Source of the DNA: Talpa occidentalis
Taxonomy: Eukaryota > Chordata > Mammalia > Eulipotyphla > Talpidae
DNA: 64,000 nucleotides
Reading direction: 5' to 3'
NCBI RefSeq assembly: GCF_014898055.3
Contig: NW_023601104.1
Location: forward strand, 69,113,106-69,177,105
Part shown: piece after piece, positions 37,604 to 53,224 of the stretch
Position numbering within the stretch: the first letter of the stretch is position 1
How the letters are laid out: each line of letters opens with the position of its first letter
The notes under the pieces: model-generated
Databases searched by the model: none
What the model was told of the DNA's origin: nothing
Seen by the model: only the letters and a program-made list of their open reading frames with translations
Made by a program: the position numbers and the translations under genes

Positions 37604-38512
37604 TTCTCAGCATCTATTGATATGATCATGTGGTTGTAATTTTTCTTTTTGTTGATGTGTTGGATTATGTTAATTGATTTTTGTATGTTGAAGCATCCTT
37701 GTGCCCCTGGGATAAATCCCACTTGATCGTGGTGTATTATCCCTTTGATGGATTGTTGAATTCTGTTGGCAAGGATTTTGTTGAGGATTTTTGCATCAGT
37801 GTTCATTAGGGAGATTGGCCTGTCATTTTCTTTTTTGTGTGTTGTCTTTGTTTGGTTTTGGTGTTAGTGTAGTGTTGGCTTCATAGAACGTACTTGGTAG
37901 TATTCCTTCTTTTTCAATTTTTTGAAAGCGTTTGTTTAGGACAGGCACTAATTCATTTCTGAACATTTGGTAGAATTCATTTGTGAAGCCGTCTGGTCCT
38001 GAGCTTTTGTTTTGGGGGAGTGTTTTGATTACTGCTTCAATTTCGCTGCTTATAAATGGTCTGTTGGGTGTTCTATTTCTTCTTTATCTAGCTTTGGATG
38101 ATTATATTGTTCTAGGAGTTTGTCTATCTCTTCTAGGTTGTTGAATTTGTTTACATATAAGTGTTCATAGTAATCTCTGATTGTTCTTTTGATTTCAGCA
38201 GAGTCTGTTGTGGTTTCTCCTCTTTTGTTTCTGATCCTATTTATATGTGTTTTCTCCAGTTTTTTTCTTTGTGAGCCTGGCTAGAGGTTTGTTTGTTTAT
38301 TTTGTTTATTTTTCCAAAGAACCAACTTTTGGTTTCATTGATCATTTGGATCGTTTTTTACATTTCTATTTCATTTATTTCTGCTTTGATTTTTATTATG
38401 TCCTTACGTATGCTGGTTTTAGGGTTTTTTTGTTGTTCTTTTTCTGGTTCTTTGAGATGTGAGATTGGTTAGGTTGTTTCTTTGCATTCTTTCTTGTTTC
38501 TCAATGTGAGCC

Positions 38513-38584
38513 TGTATTGCTATATATTTTCCTCTTATTACTGCTTTTGTATTGCTATATATTTTCCTCTTATTACTGCTTTTG
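38513..38584. repeat. Perfect 35 bp tandem duplication
   Basis: TGTATTGCTATATATTTTCC... repeated twice with period 35 (starts at 38513 and 38548), within the inverted L1 segment. Identity is complete, so it is recent compared with the L1. Confidence 0.95.
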
Positions 38585-39106
38585 TTGTGTCCCATACATT
38601 TTGGAAATTGTACCCCTATGTTTACTGTAGCACTGTTTATAATAGGTAAAACCTAGAAACAACACAAATGCCCAAAAAATACATGACTAGATCAAGAAGA
38701 TGTGGTATATACACACAATGGAATACTATTCAACAATGAAAAAAGATAAACTAATGCCATTCGCAGCAACATGGATGGAGCTAGAATGACTTATACTCAG
38801 TGAAATAAGTCAGAAGGAAAAAGAAAAATATCGGATAGTTTTACTTATAGGTGGAATATAGGTGAACCAAATAAGACATCAGGGGGAAAAAGTAATAACA
38901 ATACAAAACACAACACAACAAAACAAAAATAAATAGACATTTATAAACCAGAGACATCCTGCAGGGGAGGAGGAGGGAGAGGGATCAGAGTTGAATTGGT
39001 GGAGGAAATTCTATGGGGACTACACCCGAGGGGAAAAAAAGCAGACATTGTTTAAAAATGAAGTAAAATGTATATAAATAAGTAAATGTAAAAAATTTGC
39101 CCTTTA

Positions 39107-39535
39107 ACTATTTCCGCTTTCCAACAACAAACTATTGATGAATTCTTATGCTTGCTATATCCACGCCCTTATTTCTAATTCTTTCCCCAACCTTGTGCAA
39201 TTTGGCATTTACTTAGAATTTGATTTAGCTATTTTACTATTGACTTTCCAATTGCAAAATTTGGTAGCTATTTTATAGACCTAATCTTATTTTAAACCTT
39301 GTGGAACCACTCTCTTATTCCTACAAACTGTATTTCCTTTGTTTTGTGACATGGTTAGTTTTCTTTCTTCCTTTGACTTTTCATTCTAAATCTTTTTGAT
39401 CAATTCTTCCTCTGCTGAGGCTGCTATTGTGTGAGGTACTTCCTTGATCTTTTGGTTTCATTCATTACTACTTACTGAGTACTTGCTATGTGCCACTCCC
39501 TGTCTTGGGCACTTCTACATTGTTCCTGATTATTT
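39107..39535. other. Unassigned intron sequence
   Basis: Nothing definite; 39450-39520 (TACTTACTGAGTACTTGCTA, then TGTGCCACTCCCTG) resembles an L2/MIR end in antisense. Confidence 0.4.
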
Positions 39536-39542
39536 GTAACAA

Positions 39543-39822
39543 CTTTTTTTTTAAACCCCTCTCTCTCTCTCTCTTTTAAGATTTATTTATTTCTATACAA
39601 GAGCTGGGGTACAGGCCAGAGGCGCGGGAGGGTGAGAGAGTTCACCAGAGACAGTGCAGGTTGCAGAACAGGCAGATGACAGAAATACACTGCTGAGGGG
39701 AGCAGTGGGCGTGACAGGAGAGGTCTGCCATGCCATGTGGGAATTTCCCCAGCCGCCTGGGAATCGGTGCTGCAAAGGCTGCAGACAGCTTCACAGCGCT
39801 GCACTCAACCCACTGCAGGCCA
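39543..39822 (-). repeat. tRNA-derived SINE, head end degraded
   Basis: Inverted copy with poly(T), a (TC)n patch, and the usual CAGGCCAGAGGCGCGGGAGG and CTGAGGGGAGCAG motifs. The head is cut after CACTCAACCCACTGCAGGCC. ATTTGTAAC on both sides (about 39532 and 39824) is the likely duplication. Confidence 0.85.
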
Positions 39823-39829
39823 CATTTGT

Positions 39830-40490
39830 AACCACTCTTAACAGCCAAGTAACTTTCCTGAGTCCACAACCAAAGGTATATTCAGTAACTAACATAAAAT
39901 CTGTTTTATTCTAAAATTATGCAATAATAGTTTACAAACTTTTTAAAAGAAAGAATCATTTTTTTAAAAGCAAAATTTAGCAGGGTCCAAAATATAAAAC
40001 AGCAGAAAGCAAAACTACTCTTACAGAGGAGGTGACAGCTCCAGCTGACCCTACTTACCATTTTGCCTTTATGGTGCCTTAAAGGCACTGCTCTGATTCC
40101 AAGGACTCTGGGAAAGACAATTGAAAAGGTGTGCTGTTATATCCAGTGAACTTGTATTCATTTTCTTTGATTTAAATGCACATTTCTAACAGGATCCTGG
40201 ACATTTCTATCTTTCTACCTATAAGTCTGACAAATATTTCAGTTCCTTGTACCTAAATGGAAGTTATCTTCTTTGTGAAAGCTATTCCAACTGTTATACA
40301 TCCTGTTGTGACGAAACTTCCTCTGTCTTCTATGCCCAAGATAGGGAGCTGTCAACGATTTATTCTTATTTCTATCTTACATATAATTAGACAATTAAGA
40401 TCCTTAGAGTCATAGCCCCTAGTGGTGCTCATAATCATTTACTTTGTTTCCCTTTTCACTCTCTCTCCAATCTGTCTTTCATAGAGATAA
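39830..40490. other. Unassigned, possibly L2-derived towards the right
   Basis: No gene recognised. Sequence from about 40150 onward is similar in style to the 5' side of the L2 at 40490, but I cannot define a start. Confidence 0.35.
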
Positions 40491-41060
40491 AATTCAGGTC
40501 AGATTGCATTACTTTCCTACTAACATTTTTTTTTTTTTTTAAAGAGGCATGTATTTTAATTTATTTATTTATTTGTTTGTTTGTTTATTTGTGCATGCAC
40601 TGAGTACAGTCAGAAGCGCGGGAGGGTGAGAGAATTCACCAGAGCCAGAGTGGGGAGCAGAGCAGGCAGAAGGACCGAAGTACACTGCTGAGGGGAGCAG
40701 CGGGCAGCAGGAGAGGTCTGCGCGCCATATGGGACCCTCCTCCAGTGGCCGGGGAGTAGCCGGGGATCGAACCGGTGCCGCAGAGGCCTCGGGCAGCTTT
40801 GCAACCTAGCGCTCAACCGCTGCGCCACTGGGGAGGCCCTCTACTAACATTTTTAATGGTTCTCAGTATATATTTTTTAAAATAGTCAAGATGCGCATGG
40901 TCCTTTAAATTTGACACTTGGAAACACCATGTTCACCTAGCTCTCCGACCATTTTATATACTCTTCTTTCTAGAAAATCCTTCTTGCCTCTTTATCACCT
41001 GGGGAATTATCACAATACCAGTGCATAGTAAATTTTCATCGAATAAATGGACTCTTCCCA
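40490..41060 (+). repeat. L2 LINE 3' part, split by a SINE
   Basis: Sense L2 order: CAGATTGCATTACTTTCC, then CACCTAGCTCTCCGACCAT, then GTGCATAGTAAATTTTCATC GAATAAATG, matching the classical L2 end (GCACATAGTAGGTGCTCAATAAA). The SINE at 40531-40840 interrupts it. Confidence 0.65.
40531..40840 (-). repeat. tRNA-derived SINE, type A, full length
   Basis: Inverted copy with a long poly(T)-(TTTA/TTTG)n tail. Duplication CTACTAACATTTTT at 40517-40530 and 40841-40854. Confidence 0.96.
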
Positions 41061-41094
41061 AGAAGATAAAAAAATGTTAACTTTCCTGGATGCC

Positions 41095-41170
41095 AGTTGC
41101 TTTATCTATTAATGAGGCTATAGGATAATGATTTCTAATGTTCCCTTCCACTTTTAGGATTCTGAGTTTT
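41095..41170 (+). repeat. Possible MIR-type fragment
   Basis: TTGCTTTATCTATTAATGAGG...GATAATGATTTC...TTTAGGATTCTGAG resembles the CTCATCTGTAAAATGGGGATAAT core of MIR-like SINEs; very diverged. Confidence 0.35.
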
Positions 41171-43580
41171 TTCCCCCACTGTTTTGTCTATACTGTCTTT
41201 ACCCACTATTTTTCTCATTTATTTTATAAAATGTGAAATTTGTTTTCAGTAACCACATGTAGGATTAATTGTAAGTATGTCTTTGAAAGATAAGATTTTT
41301 ATACCTTTGTAGTTTACTTTATATCATTCAAATAAAATTGTTCTAGCTCTAGTTCCATAAAACGTTAATTTTTACGAATGGCGGTCAGTTAGGAACAAAA
41401 TATATCAAGAATAATCTTTGCTGGGGTTTTGCTTCTTTTTACTTTTTGTTGACTCATTATGCCAGGTTCATCCAAAGCATGATCTAAAGATAAGAAAACT
41501 TATTTTATGAACTTTGGAGTGACAGGTGAAAATAATTTTCCCCTGTAAAGGTAGAATTCAAGAAAACACTAGCACTTTTTCTGTCTTTTAATCTTTTAAA
41601 GTAATGAAATAAGAAATTTATGTTTTTAGCTATAAAGAACTTTTTTAATCTATTGAAGTAGGTTCTGTAAAATTAAACTTTAAAAACTTATGATTTTCAA
41701 AACAAGTCATATGTAACTGATTAGAGTGTTTTTATTTAAAATATTATACCAGCATATGCAGAGTCATAACACATTGCCAAAAAATGTAGTCTGGAACTAA
41801 AACAGAATACTAAAAATACTGCTATGATTTTTTAAATAAGAGGAAAATATTTTCTTTACACATGAAGTTTTTGGTCCAAATGATATTTAACCATCTAACT
41901 GACTAGTTTATTAAAGCATTCTATTCCAGAAAAGCATCATTTTTAGTAAAATTGATTGCATTAGCACATTATTTATGATAATGGGCATAGATTATTTTTT
42001 CCCCCAAAGTGATGCTGTGGTTTTGCCTTTGGAGGAGAGTGCAAGTTTTCTGTGGGCTTAAATATTAAAAATGCTTCTTAAAAACTAAAAATTGTTATGC
42101 ATTAAACCAGAACTCTTGGAACTTTTTCAGATTTTATTGCTTATAGCTAGTGGTCCCTTAAGTAGACATTTTATGAACCTGTTTTTACTTGCTGGAAAAT
42201 AAAATATTCCATAATTAGGAGAAATCCTCATTTTATCCACTTGACTTTGTCTTTGCTTGTTATTGTTTGCTTTAGAGATTTGTCTAAGTTATTGTTATGA
42301 TTCAGATTCCAGTATATGAAATTGAGCTTTTCAGAAAGTGTTTTGAATGGAAAATAAATATTTTTACGAAATACCTAGCTCTGGGTGTATCCAGTTCAGT
42401 TTGAATTTCTTGTTTTTCTTTGCATTCATAACTATATTCCATTATAGTATGTGTCTTTGAGTGTAAAATTGGTTAACAAACTGAGAGTTCAGCATATGAG
42501 ACAGAGGTGAATTAAAATTTCAAAGCAACTTTCAAACACACACATTTAAGAAAATACAAATAATTACATTTTAAGTAAAGTTATTTTACACTATACGTTA
42601 TACCTCTCCTCTTTTTGTCATTATGGGCATCTTGTAATCCAGGAAGTCTTGGCATTCTCCTCAGTGACTGATGTACAGTCTGTTTTCTAAACAGCCCTCT
42701 GCCATATTCTTCCACAGGTTCATAACTGGTAGTGATAACTCTTAACCATATTCTCTAGTTCTAGTTGCCAAAATATGATGGCTGTTCTTAGTTTTATCAC
42801 AACTAAGTAGAATATTGATTTGATTTTTATAATTCTCTACTCTCTTTTTAGAAGATGGGATGATTTTTTTTTTAAATGCTGACTGTCTAGTAAGTTGATA
42901 TTTATCTTATTATTGAAGAACTTATCTGCCAGGAAATGGATAACATTTATAAATAGCTGTGGTGCCTATGAGAAATGTAGCATGCTGTGAGAATTCAGAG
43001 GAGGAAAGAAGTAATTCTACTTGGACAATCTAACAGAGGTGGCATCTAAAAATGATAATTATTTCAAGCAGAAAAGTAGAGAAATATAACATATTATAAA
43101 TCTGCCTTCCAGAGTTAACCGATATTATTTTCAAAAGTCTAAAGTTAACACCTCTCTTCCTTCTGAACGAAACACAGGTCTTAGAAAGTTTAGCCCCAAC
43201 TTCACCTTGTGTTTTTCTTGCTATTTTTGTTACCAGTTAGTGATGGTGTTTTGGGATTCTCTTTGCTGCTTTTATCCTGCTACTCCTATAATGGCTTAAT
43301 TTTCTTCTTGCTGAGATATCTACTTTAGTGGTGCTTTTACATTTGCCATCTTTTTAGTTCTGCTAAATTCTGTGTGTTTTCTTCACAATTTTCCATTTTC
43401 CCCACCATGTATACATATCCTACAGTTTAGCTATTCAATGAGATAGTTATTTTTTCTGAACTTTATGTTGGGGACTCTTTTTAATCACACCCATAGAACT
43501 CTGATTTTTTCAGAAGATTCATTATTTAACATCTTTCTTCTCTGCTGAATTATAAGGTTAATGAATGTGGAGGCTTTGCT
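41171..43580. other. Unassigned AT-rich intron sequence
   Basis: No recognised element or ORF of interest. Confidence 0.4.
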
Positions 43581-43589
43581 GTGCTTTAT

Positions 43590-43670
43590 TCTAAGAGTTG
43601 CTTTAATACCTGGCACATAGTAGCCACTCTGTAATTTTTTTTTTTTAGTTTTTGAAAAAATGAATGAATT
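43590..43670 (+). repeat. L2/MIR 3' tail fragment
   Basis: ACCTGGCACATAGTAGCCAC then TTTTGAAAAAATGAATGAAT: the conserved ending shared by L2 and some MIR elements. Confidence 0.6.
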
Positions 43671-44083
43671 TCGATATTTTGTCCATCCTTGGAGAAAAGT
43701 TACTCATCCAGCCTTTATAAACATGTGATGAAAGTCTGGCACACATTACTAACATTGAATTCATAGTCAAAAATTACATTAGGCAAGCCATATGTGGGCA
43801 CTAGATCTATTTAGAACCTTAAGAAATTCAGAAACTGAGATATTTATTTTTATAATATGTCATGTTTTTCTACAAAAGTGAACTTGTCCTCACTGTCATG
43901 TACAGATTCTGTATATGATTTTTTATTTTTAGATTTTTCATGAAACTTTGCTTCCCCCTCTCCCCTAGTTATTATCTTGAATGAATGTATAGGAATTAGT
44001 ATTATGCTTTAAGAATCCGTAAGAAGAAGCATTATTCATACCATTTCACTAATTTCATATAAGCATGTAAGAGCAATACCGAA
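43671..44083. other. Unassigned intron sequence
   Basis: Nothing recognised. Confidence 0.4.
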
Positions 44084-44095
44084 ATTAGCTAAACA

Positions 44096-44353
44096 GGGTC
44101 TCCCCAGTGGCGAAACTGGTTGAGCGCCGCGCTGTGAAGCTGTCCGCAGCCTCTGCAGTGGGGTTCGATTCCTGCTGACCGGTGTGAATCCCACATTGTG
44201 CAGCAGATCTCTCCTGCCTCGCCTGCGGCTCCCCTCAACAGTGTATTTCTGTCGTCTGCCTGTTCTGTTCCCCACTCTGTCTGTGGTGAATCCTCTCATT
44301 CTCCTGTGCCTCTGGCCTGTACCCAGCTCTTGTATAAAAAATAAATAAATCTG
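44096..44353 (+). repeat. tRNA-derived SINE (left monomer of a dimer)
   Basis: GGGTCTCCCCAGTGGCG start, GGTTCGATTCC B box, ends TTGTATAAAAAATAAATAAATCT. Outer duplication ATTAGCTAAACA at 44084-44095 and ATTAGTTAAACA at 44489-44500 encloses this copy and the next. Confidence 0.92.
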
Positions 44354-44488
44354 GGGCCTCCCCTGGTGACGCAGTTATTGAGCGCTGGGCTGCGAGGCTG
44401 CCCGCAGCCTCTGAAGCGCCGGTTTGTTCCCCGGCCCCTGGCAAGGGTCCCACAAAAATAAATAAATAAATAAATCTTTAAAAAAGAT
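44354..44488 (+). repeat. Short SINE (head only) joined to the tail of the previous SINE
   Basis: GGGCCTCCCCTGGTGACGC start. The body stops at CAAGGGTCCCACA (44453) and passes straight into (AAAT)n and CTTTAAAAAA. The AAAATAAATAAATCT before it and the similar string after it could be the duplication of an insertion into the older tail. Confidence 0.9.
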
Positions 44489-44737
44489 ATTAGTTAAACA
44501 TTATAGTAATCTGTCGTGAGAGAAACATCTTCTGGTTTATGAAAAATTATTTAATCCATTGGCTACTATTATTGCTTTTCATGTCTCTTTTTTAGTTTAC
44601 CTCATTGTACCTAGTTCCTCCATATTCCATTGTTTGTCTGTATTAAATAGGTAGAATCTATCCTTAGGGATCTATCAGTTGAGAGACCCAAAACTACAAT
44701 ATTTTCCATGGACTGCATTACATGAAATAGCTGTATA

Positions 44738-45062
44738 GGGCCTCCCCGGTGGCGCAGCGGTTGAGCGCTGGGTTGCGAGGCTGCCCGCGGCCTCTGCGGT
44801 GCCGGTTCCATCCCCGGCTGCTCCCCGGCCACCGGAGGAGGGTCCCACATGGTGCGCAGACCTCTCCTGCAGCGCCCGCTGCTCCCCTCAGCAGTGTACT
44901 TCGGTCCTTCTGCCTGCTCTGCTCCCTGCTCTGGCTCTGGTGAATTCTCTCACCCTCCCACACTTCTGACTGTACCCAGTGCATGTATAAACAAAACAAA
45001 CGAATAAATAAATAAATAAATAAATAAATAAACATGCCTCTATTAAAAAAAGAAAAAAAAAA
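44738..45062 (+). repeat. tRNA-derived SINE, type A, full length, young
   Basis: Near-consensus copy with (AATA)n and poly(A). Perfect duplication GAAATAGCTGTATA at 44724-44737 and 45063-45076. Confidence 0.97.
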
Positions 45063-45076
45063 GAAATAGCTGTATA

Positions 45077-46080
45077 TCTTCTGTGTGTTCAGTAGTTCAC
45101 ATTCAAATCAAGGAAGGTTTTTTTCCTTATGTAGTTAATATTAACTTTCAGTGGTAACTACCCTGCCCTAAATTCCCATATGTTTTTTATAACAATAAAT
45201 TGCACAGTTTTCTTAAGTTGTATCTAGAAAGGCTTATCTGAGCAGTTTGTTTAGCTATACTATACCATTGGGTACGATTGTGGCTTTTAATTTCCAAATC
45301 TGAATTTTAGCATTGGGATGTTCTAAATGTCTGGAAAAATTGTGAATTCAATTCCCAGTGTATAAATTGGTATAAATTCAAAGTCAGATTTAATAAAATT
45401 AGCCTATTAAAGTTGTATTTTCACTTGCTGACTAGATAATAAAGCGAAGAGTAACATCATGATTGTAGAAGTTTGTCTTATTGTTGGTTGGAGTTCATGA
45501 AACCTGTGATTTTATAACAAAACTCCCCTCAGAATTTTGGACAGTGGTCCGATTTGTAATCTTTACCCTTTTATATATGGCCATCCATTCCCCTTTGTAG
45601 AGAGTTTCTTTATCTATTATTCTGACATTGTGACTAGGTTAGGATACCTGACCACTAACCTCAATTTTCAGATTTCTGCTTTTCAGCAAAAATTGTCTGA
45701 GTAGGCTATTGCTCTGATTGTTTTTAAATCTCATTGAGATAGACTTCAGGTAGTTAATGTAAATGGTCATAGCTTTGACTTAAATTTCCTATAAGAGCTG
45801 TTGGCCTTGACAGCTGAGATCAGCTGGATGATCCCCTAATGGCAAGTAGATTTGACTTTTGTAGATTGGGAGGCAGAACTGTTTGAAACTGGTCTGTTTC
45901 TGGACACAGTAAATGTTTCTGTAAATGTTACTGTTTCTGGACACAGTAAATGCACACTTAAAAATGTTGACCACCTTATAAAAAGAGTCTTGCTCTCTAG
46001 AGTTCCCTCCCCTTTTTTAGTTTGAATCAGTTCAAGTTTTTAACTCTATGGAAGTTGGTGTTTGTTTGTTTGTTTTTATT
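45077..46080. other. Unassigned intron sequence
   Basis: Nothing assigned. GTTTCTGGACACAGTAAATG occurs twice about 37 bp apart (from about 45896), a small local duplication. Confidence 0.45.
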
Positions 46081-46200
46081 TTTTATTTTTTTTTTTTTTG
46101 TGGGACCCTCTCCGGCTGCCGGGGGAATGAACCGGCGCTGCAGGGGCTGCAGGCAGCCTCACAGCCCAGTGCTCAACCGCTGCACCACCAGGGGAGGCCC
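46081..46200 (-). repeat. Short SINE (head only) with poly(A)
   Basis: Inverted: poly(T), then TGTGGGACCCTCTCCGGC...CCACCAGGGGAGGCCC. The SINE body stops at the same GTCCCACA position as the copy at 44354. It also lacks about 12 bp in the GGCCACCGG region. Confidence 0.9.
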
Positions 46201-46204
46201 TTTT

Positions 46205-50039
<3,835 letters not shown>

Positions 50040-50390
50040 CCTTTATTTCTCCTTTATGAGCTTTGGACCTTGGAGCCGAACCAGGGAGTGAGCAAAAATA
50101 AAGTAGACTTGTAAAATTATAGCCATATGCGGCTGTTTAACAATAGCACTACCACTAGCAGCTATGTTAAAGTATTTATAAAGAGAAAATTTCGGAACTT
50201 AGCTGGGTAATATAGTGGATAAATATTTGTGGAAAAGATTTATTTTTATCTATATTTTTCTGAGAGGGACTGAAGTTGTAAGCCTCATTTGATGGTAGAT
50301 ATGAGTAATTCACCTATGTATATTTGAGGTTGACAGACTTGTTAAAAATCTCCTTAAAAATAAAGCTAGACTTCATATTAAGTTTTGTGG
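50040..50390 (+). other. MNAT1: MNAT1 3' UTR with candidate polyadenylation signals
   Basis: Sequence after the MNAT1 stop. AATAAA hexamers lie at 50097-50102 and 50359-50364. The second is followed within about 20 bases by a GT-rich stretch (GTTTTGTGGGGTTTTC, from 50382), the usual downstream element, so cleavage near 50380 is plausible. The first gives a very short alternative UTR. The 3' boundary is inferred; no transcript data are visible. Confidence 0.6.
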
Positions 50391-51589
50391 GGTTTTCTTA
50401 TTACATTGCTTTACTTGAACATATTTCAAAATGCCATTTTGAAAATGACATTTACAGTTAATATCCGAGTCTATTATTTCTTCTCATAAAATGCTCCTCC
50501 TCCTGCCCCTCCCCCACCCTCACCATTACCCTCACCCCTGCAATGTTTTCTTAATACTGGTTCAGACAAGTGGATATATTTCCTTCTACCAGCAGGTTGT
50601 GACAAGCAAAACCTGACCTGTGATAATGTCACTCAATATTAAGGACTCAGTGCCTGTTCTGAGCAGTGGAAAGTGAGAAAAACTTTCAGCAAGGTATTAT
50701 AGTTCCCAGCTGTGAGCCACACTTAGGATAAACCAGAGCAGAGTATTAACCTGCTTTAATGGAAATTCAAAGAAGTAAGTTAATAGAATTTATTATGTAA
50801 ATGGCACTTTTCATAGAAATTTGAACTTATTTTATGATGATTTGGAGATTAGAATTGATACTTTCAAAATAAAATTTCCCTGTGTGTAAATTGCAGACTC
50901 TGATGGAGTTTTGTTAAAACTTCAAAGGCTTTTTAATATACCCATGATTTTGCATAGAGTTTGGATCTGGATAGGATGGATATTTGCAGCATCTCAGTCT
51001 TGTATGGATCAGTTACATAGACTGCTAGATATGGGACATAGCTTCTCAAGGAAATTAAGGGATTTCCTATCAGATCTCCATTACGATAATTGTTACTTTC
51101 ATGTGTAGAAAGTCATGTGAAACAAGATTTGTAGTTACATTAAGCTGGAATATGCTTTGTAGGGTAAGTGATAGGCTTTTGTGCTGCTGGCCTTGAATGC
51201 AGAAGGTACTATCACCTGCAGCCTTGAAAATGCTGGTGGTACGTGGGAACATGGGCTCAGGGTATGCATGCCTGACTGTGGACACCTGGAATATTGTGTG
51301 ATCACATGTAAGTGGGCACATCTGAGCAGAGACAGAGGCTATAAGGATAGTGTCACACAGAGGATGGTGTATGGTGGAGAATGGCTGCTGTGGAAAGTGA
51401 CTACAGAGAAGAAGAGACCAGGAGATGATGCCAGAGAGAACCCAAAGAGAAAGCTAAAGATTCACTGTGGGTTAGAAGGCCTGCCAGCCTCCTGGCCCCC
51501 TGCCCTGCTGCCTGCCCTGTGCCTGGTGGCTCCACTTCATCTGTGTAACAACTCCATCTATTTTGACTAAGTAGATATTAATTTCAGAG

Positions 51590-51700
51590 TACATCTTCAT
51601 CTTTCCAATACTAACCATACTTGATAATTGAGAAAATGAAGGCATTAAATAATTGAGTAGGCCAAGATCATATACACAGGTTAGTAAAAAACCAAAATTG
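51590..51700 (-). repeat. Possible MIR
   Basis: GATAATTGAGAAAATGAAGG...GGCCAAGATCATATACACAGG resembles the antisense MIR core (AGGAAACTGAGG...CCAAGGTCACACAG); weak. Confidence 0.4.
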
Positions 51701-52254
51701 GAATACTAAGTATAGTCAATCTGTACTATACAGGCTACATCCTATTTCTCATATCTCGTGTTTTAAGTACAATCTTTAAATCTGTTCAAAGCATAGTGAG
51801 AACATTGGATTTATGATAAAGCTTTGTGTGCTCAACTGCCAAAGTAAAGTAGCCAGTCTTTAAAACAGAAAGAATATTACTTTTTTCTTAGTACCTTGCA
51901 TAATGTATTTAAATGGCTTTCATAAAATAAAAAGGCTTTCAAAACTTTTAACTTATCTTACTTTGTGGAAACTGCCTGTACCTGATCTGACAAATTCTCA
52001 AACCATAGTGCATTGTAAATATTTTGCCTTTCCTATTGCCATACTTTGTTCGAGACCTAATTTAGTAGTTATTAATTGACCCTATTAGATCGAAAGAAAA
52101 CCTAATGATAATTCACTAAACAGAAATGTTGTAAATTAATTGGATTTCCCCTATCTTCCCAATGATTTTCTCTTTTTTTGGAGATAAAAGACTGTACAAG
52201 TATTCCATCAACGCCAATTAAAATTTTTAACAGTTTGCAACACTAGCACAAAAG

Positions 52255-52465
52255 AGCATTTACCTATGTGCCAAGCACTGTGCTTCACATTTTATGTATA
52301 AATAATCCTTACAATAATCCCACTATTATTTTCCCCCTCTTTAACTGGTGGAGAAGCTGAGGCATACAGAGGTCAAGCAACTTGTCAAAGGTGATTACCA
52401 ATTTAAAAGCAGAGTTGGGATTTGAATCCAAGTGGCCACACTCCAGAGTCTATATGCTAAAGGCG
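52255..52465 (-). repeat. MIR SINE
   Basis: TATGTGCCAAGCACTGTGCT, then GAGAAGCTGAGGCATACAGA, then GTTGGGATTTGAATCCAAGT: the antisense MIR from its 3' end to the tRNA-like B box, in the correct order and spacing. Confidence 0.88.
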
Positions 52466-53224
52466 AATGTCAAACTGTCAAATTTACAAACAATAACTGT
52501 GTAAAACCAAATTTGAGTATAGTCAAACTTAAGACTTCCAGCAAAATTTATAGATCAAGTGTTGCATTCTTTTAGATATTTAATGTTTAAGTGACATTAA
52601 GTAACCTTTTCTGGTACCCTTGAGAGAAGTTCTGAGAAATCCATTGCATGGCACATTATTTTACTATTAACTACATTCCCTTTTAAGCATTTATTAATAG
52701 TATTAAATATGTATTTACAGTGTAGTCAGAATGCATTAATATTGTGTATTCCCCAGTTTCATTCAATATTTGATCTAAACTTAGAGTCTACCTTTTAGGG
52801 TGTTGAGGTGATCAGATAATCACTTCCAAATCCAAGTATAGTGGGAAAAACTTGTCAAAAGCTAACAAAGTTAAAAAATTATATTACGAACTTTCCAGCT
52901 ATCATTTTCTAATGAATTCATCCAGAATTCAGTCAAAAGGTATTACATCAAAAAAGCTTAGATTTAAATACTAATCCATTCTGAAAGAAAAGAGGGGAAG
53001 GGTTCATATATTAGCAGAAGCATTGAAATATTTTTATTAAAATTATGTATGATATATTTTATGTAATTAAGGGATGACTAAATAGACAAGAATGTTATCA
53101 ATTTACATGTATGAAAAAGAACACTATTTGTACCTAAACTTAATAATCCTAACCTAGAACATCAATATATAGCACTCGGGGAAAAATTTGTTATTCTTAC
53201 TTGCTAGTTCACCTTCACCTAGAT

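Larger units (their letters stand above)
36491..39092 (+). repeat. L1 with 5' inversion (twin-primed), carrying a nested L1
   Basis: 36491-38607 is ORF2 in antisense: endonuclease/RT side at the right, RT palm at the left, reading ...[10 protein letters not shown] with the catalytic FADD changed to FAED. 38608-39092 is the 3' end of ORF2 and the 3' UTR in sense with an A-rich tail. This head-to-head order is what twin priming makes. Likely duplication: AAATTCCCCTTTA (36478-36490) versus AAATTTGCCCTTTA (39093-39106). The 36834-37603 nested L1 is separate. Confidence 0.75.

Noticed and set aside
37011..37613. 200-codon ORF as a host gene
   Set aside because: It is the C-terminal part of L1 ORF2 in a 5'-truncated element, not a cellular gene.
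51181..51570. 129-codon ORF on the + strand after MNAT1
   Set aside because: Low-information composition, no recognised domain and no splice or polyadenylation support; treated as chance.
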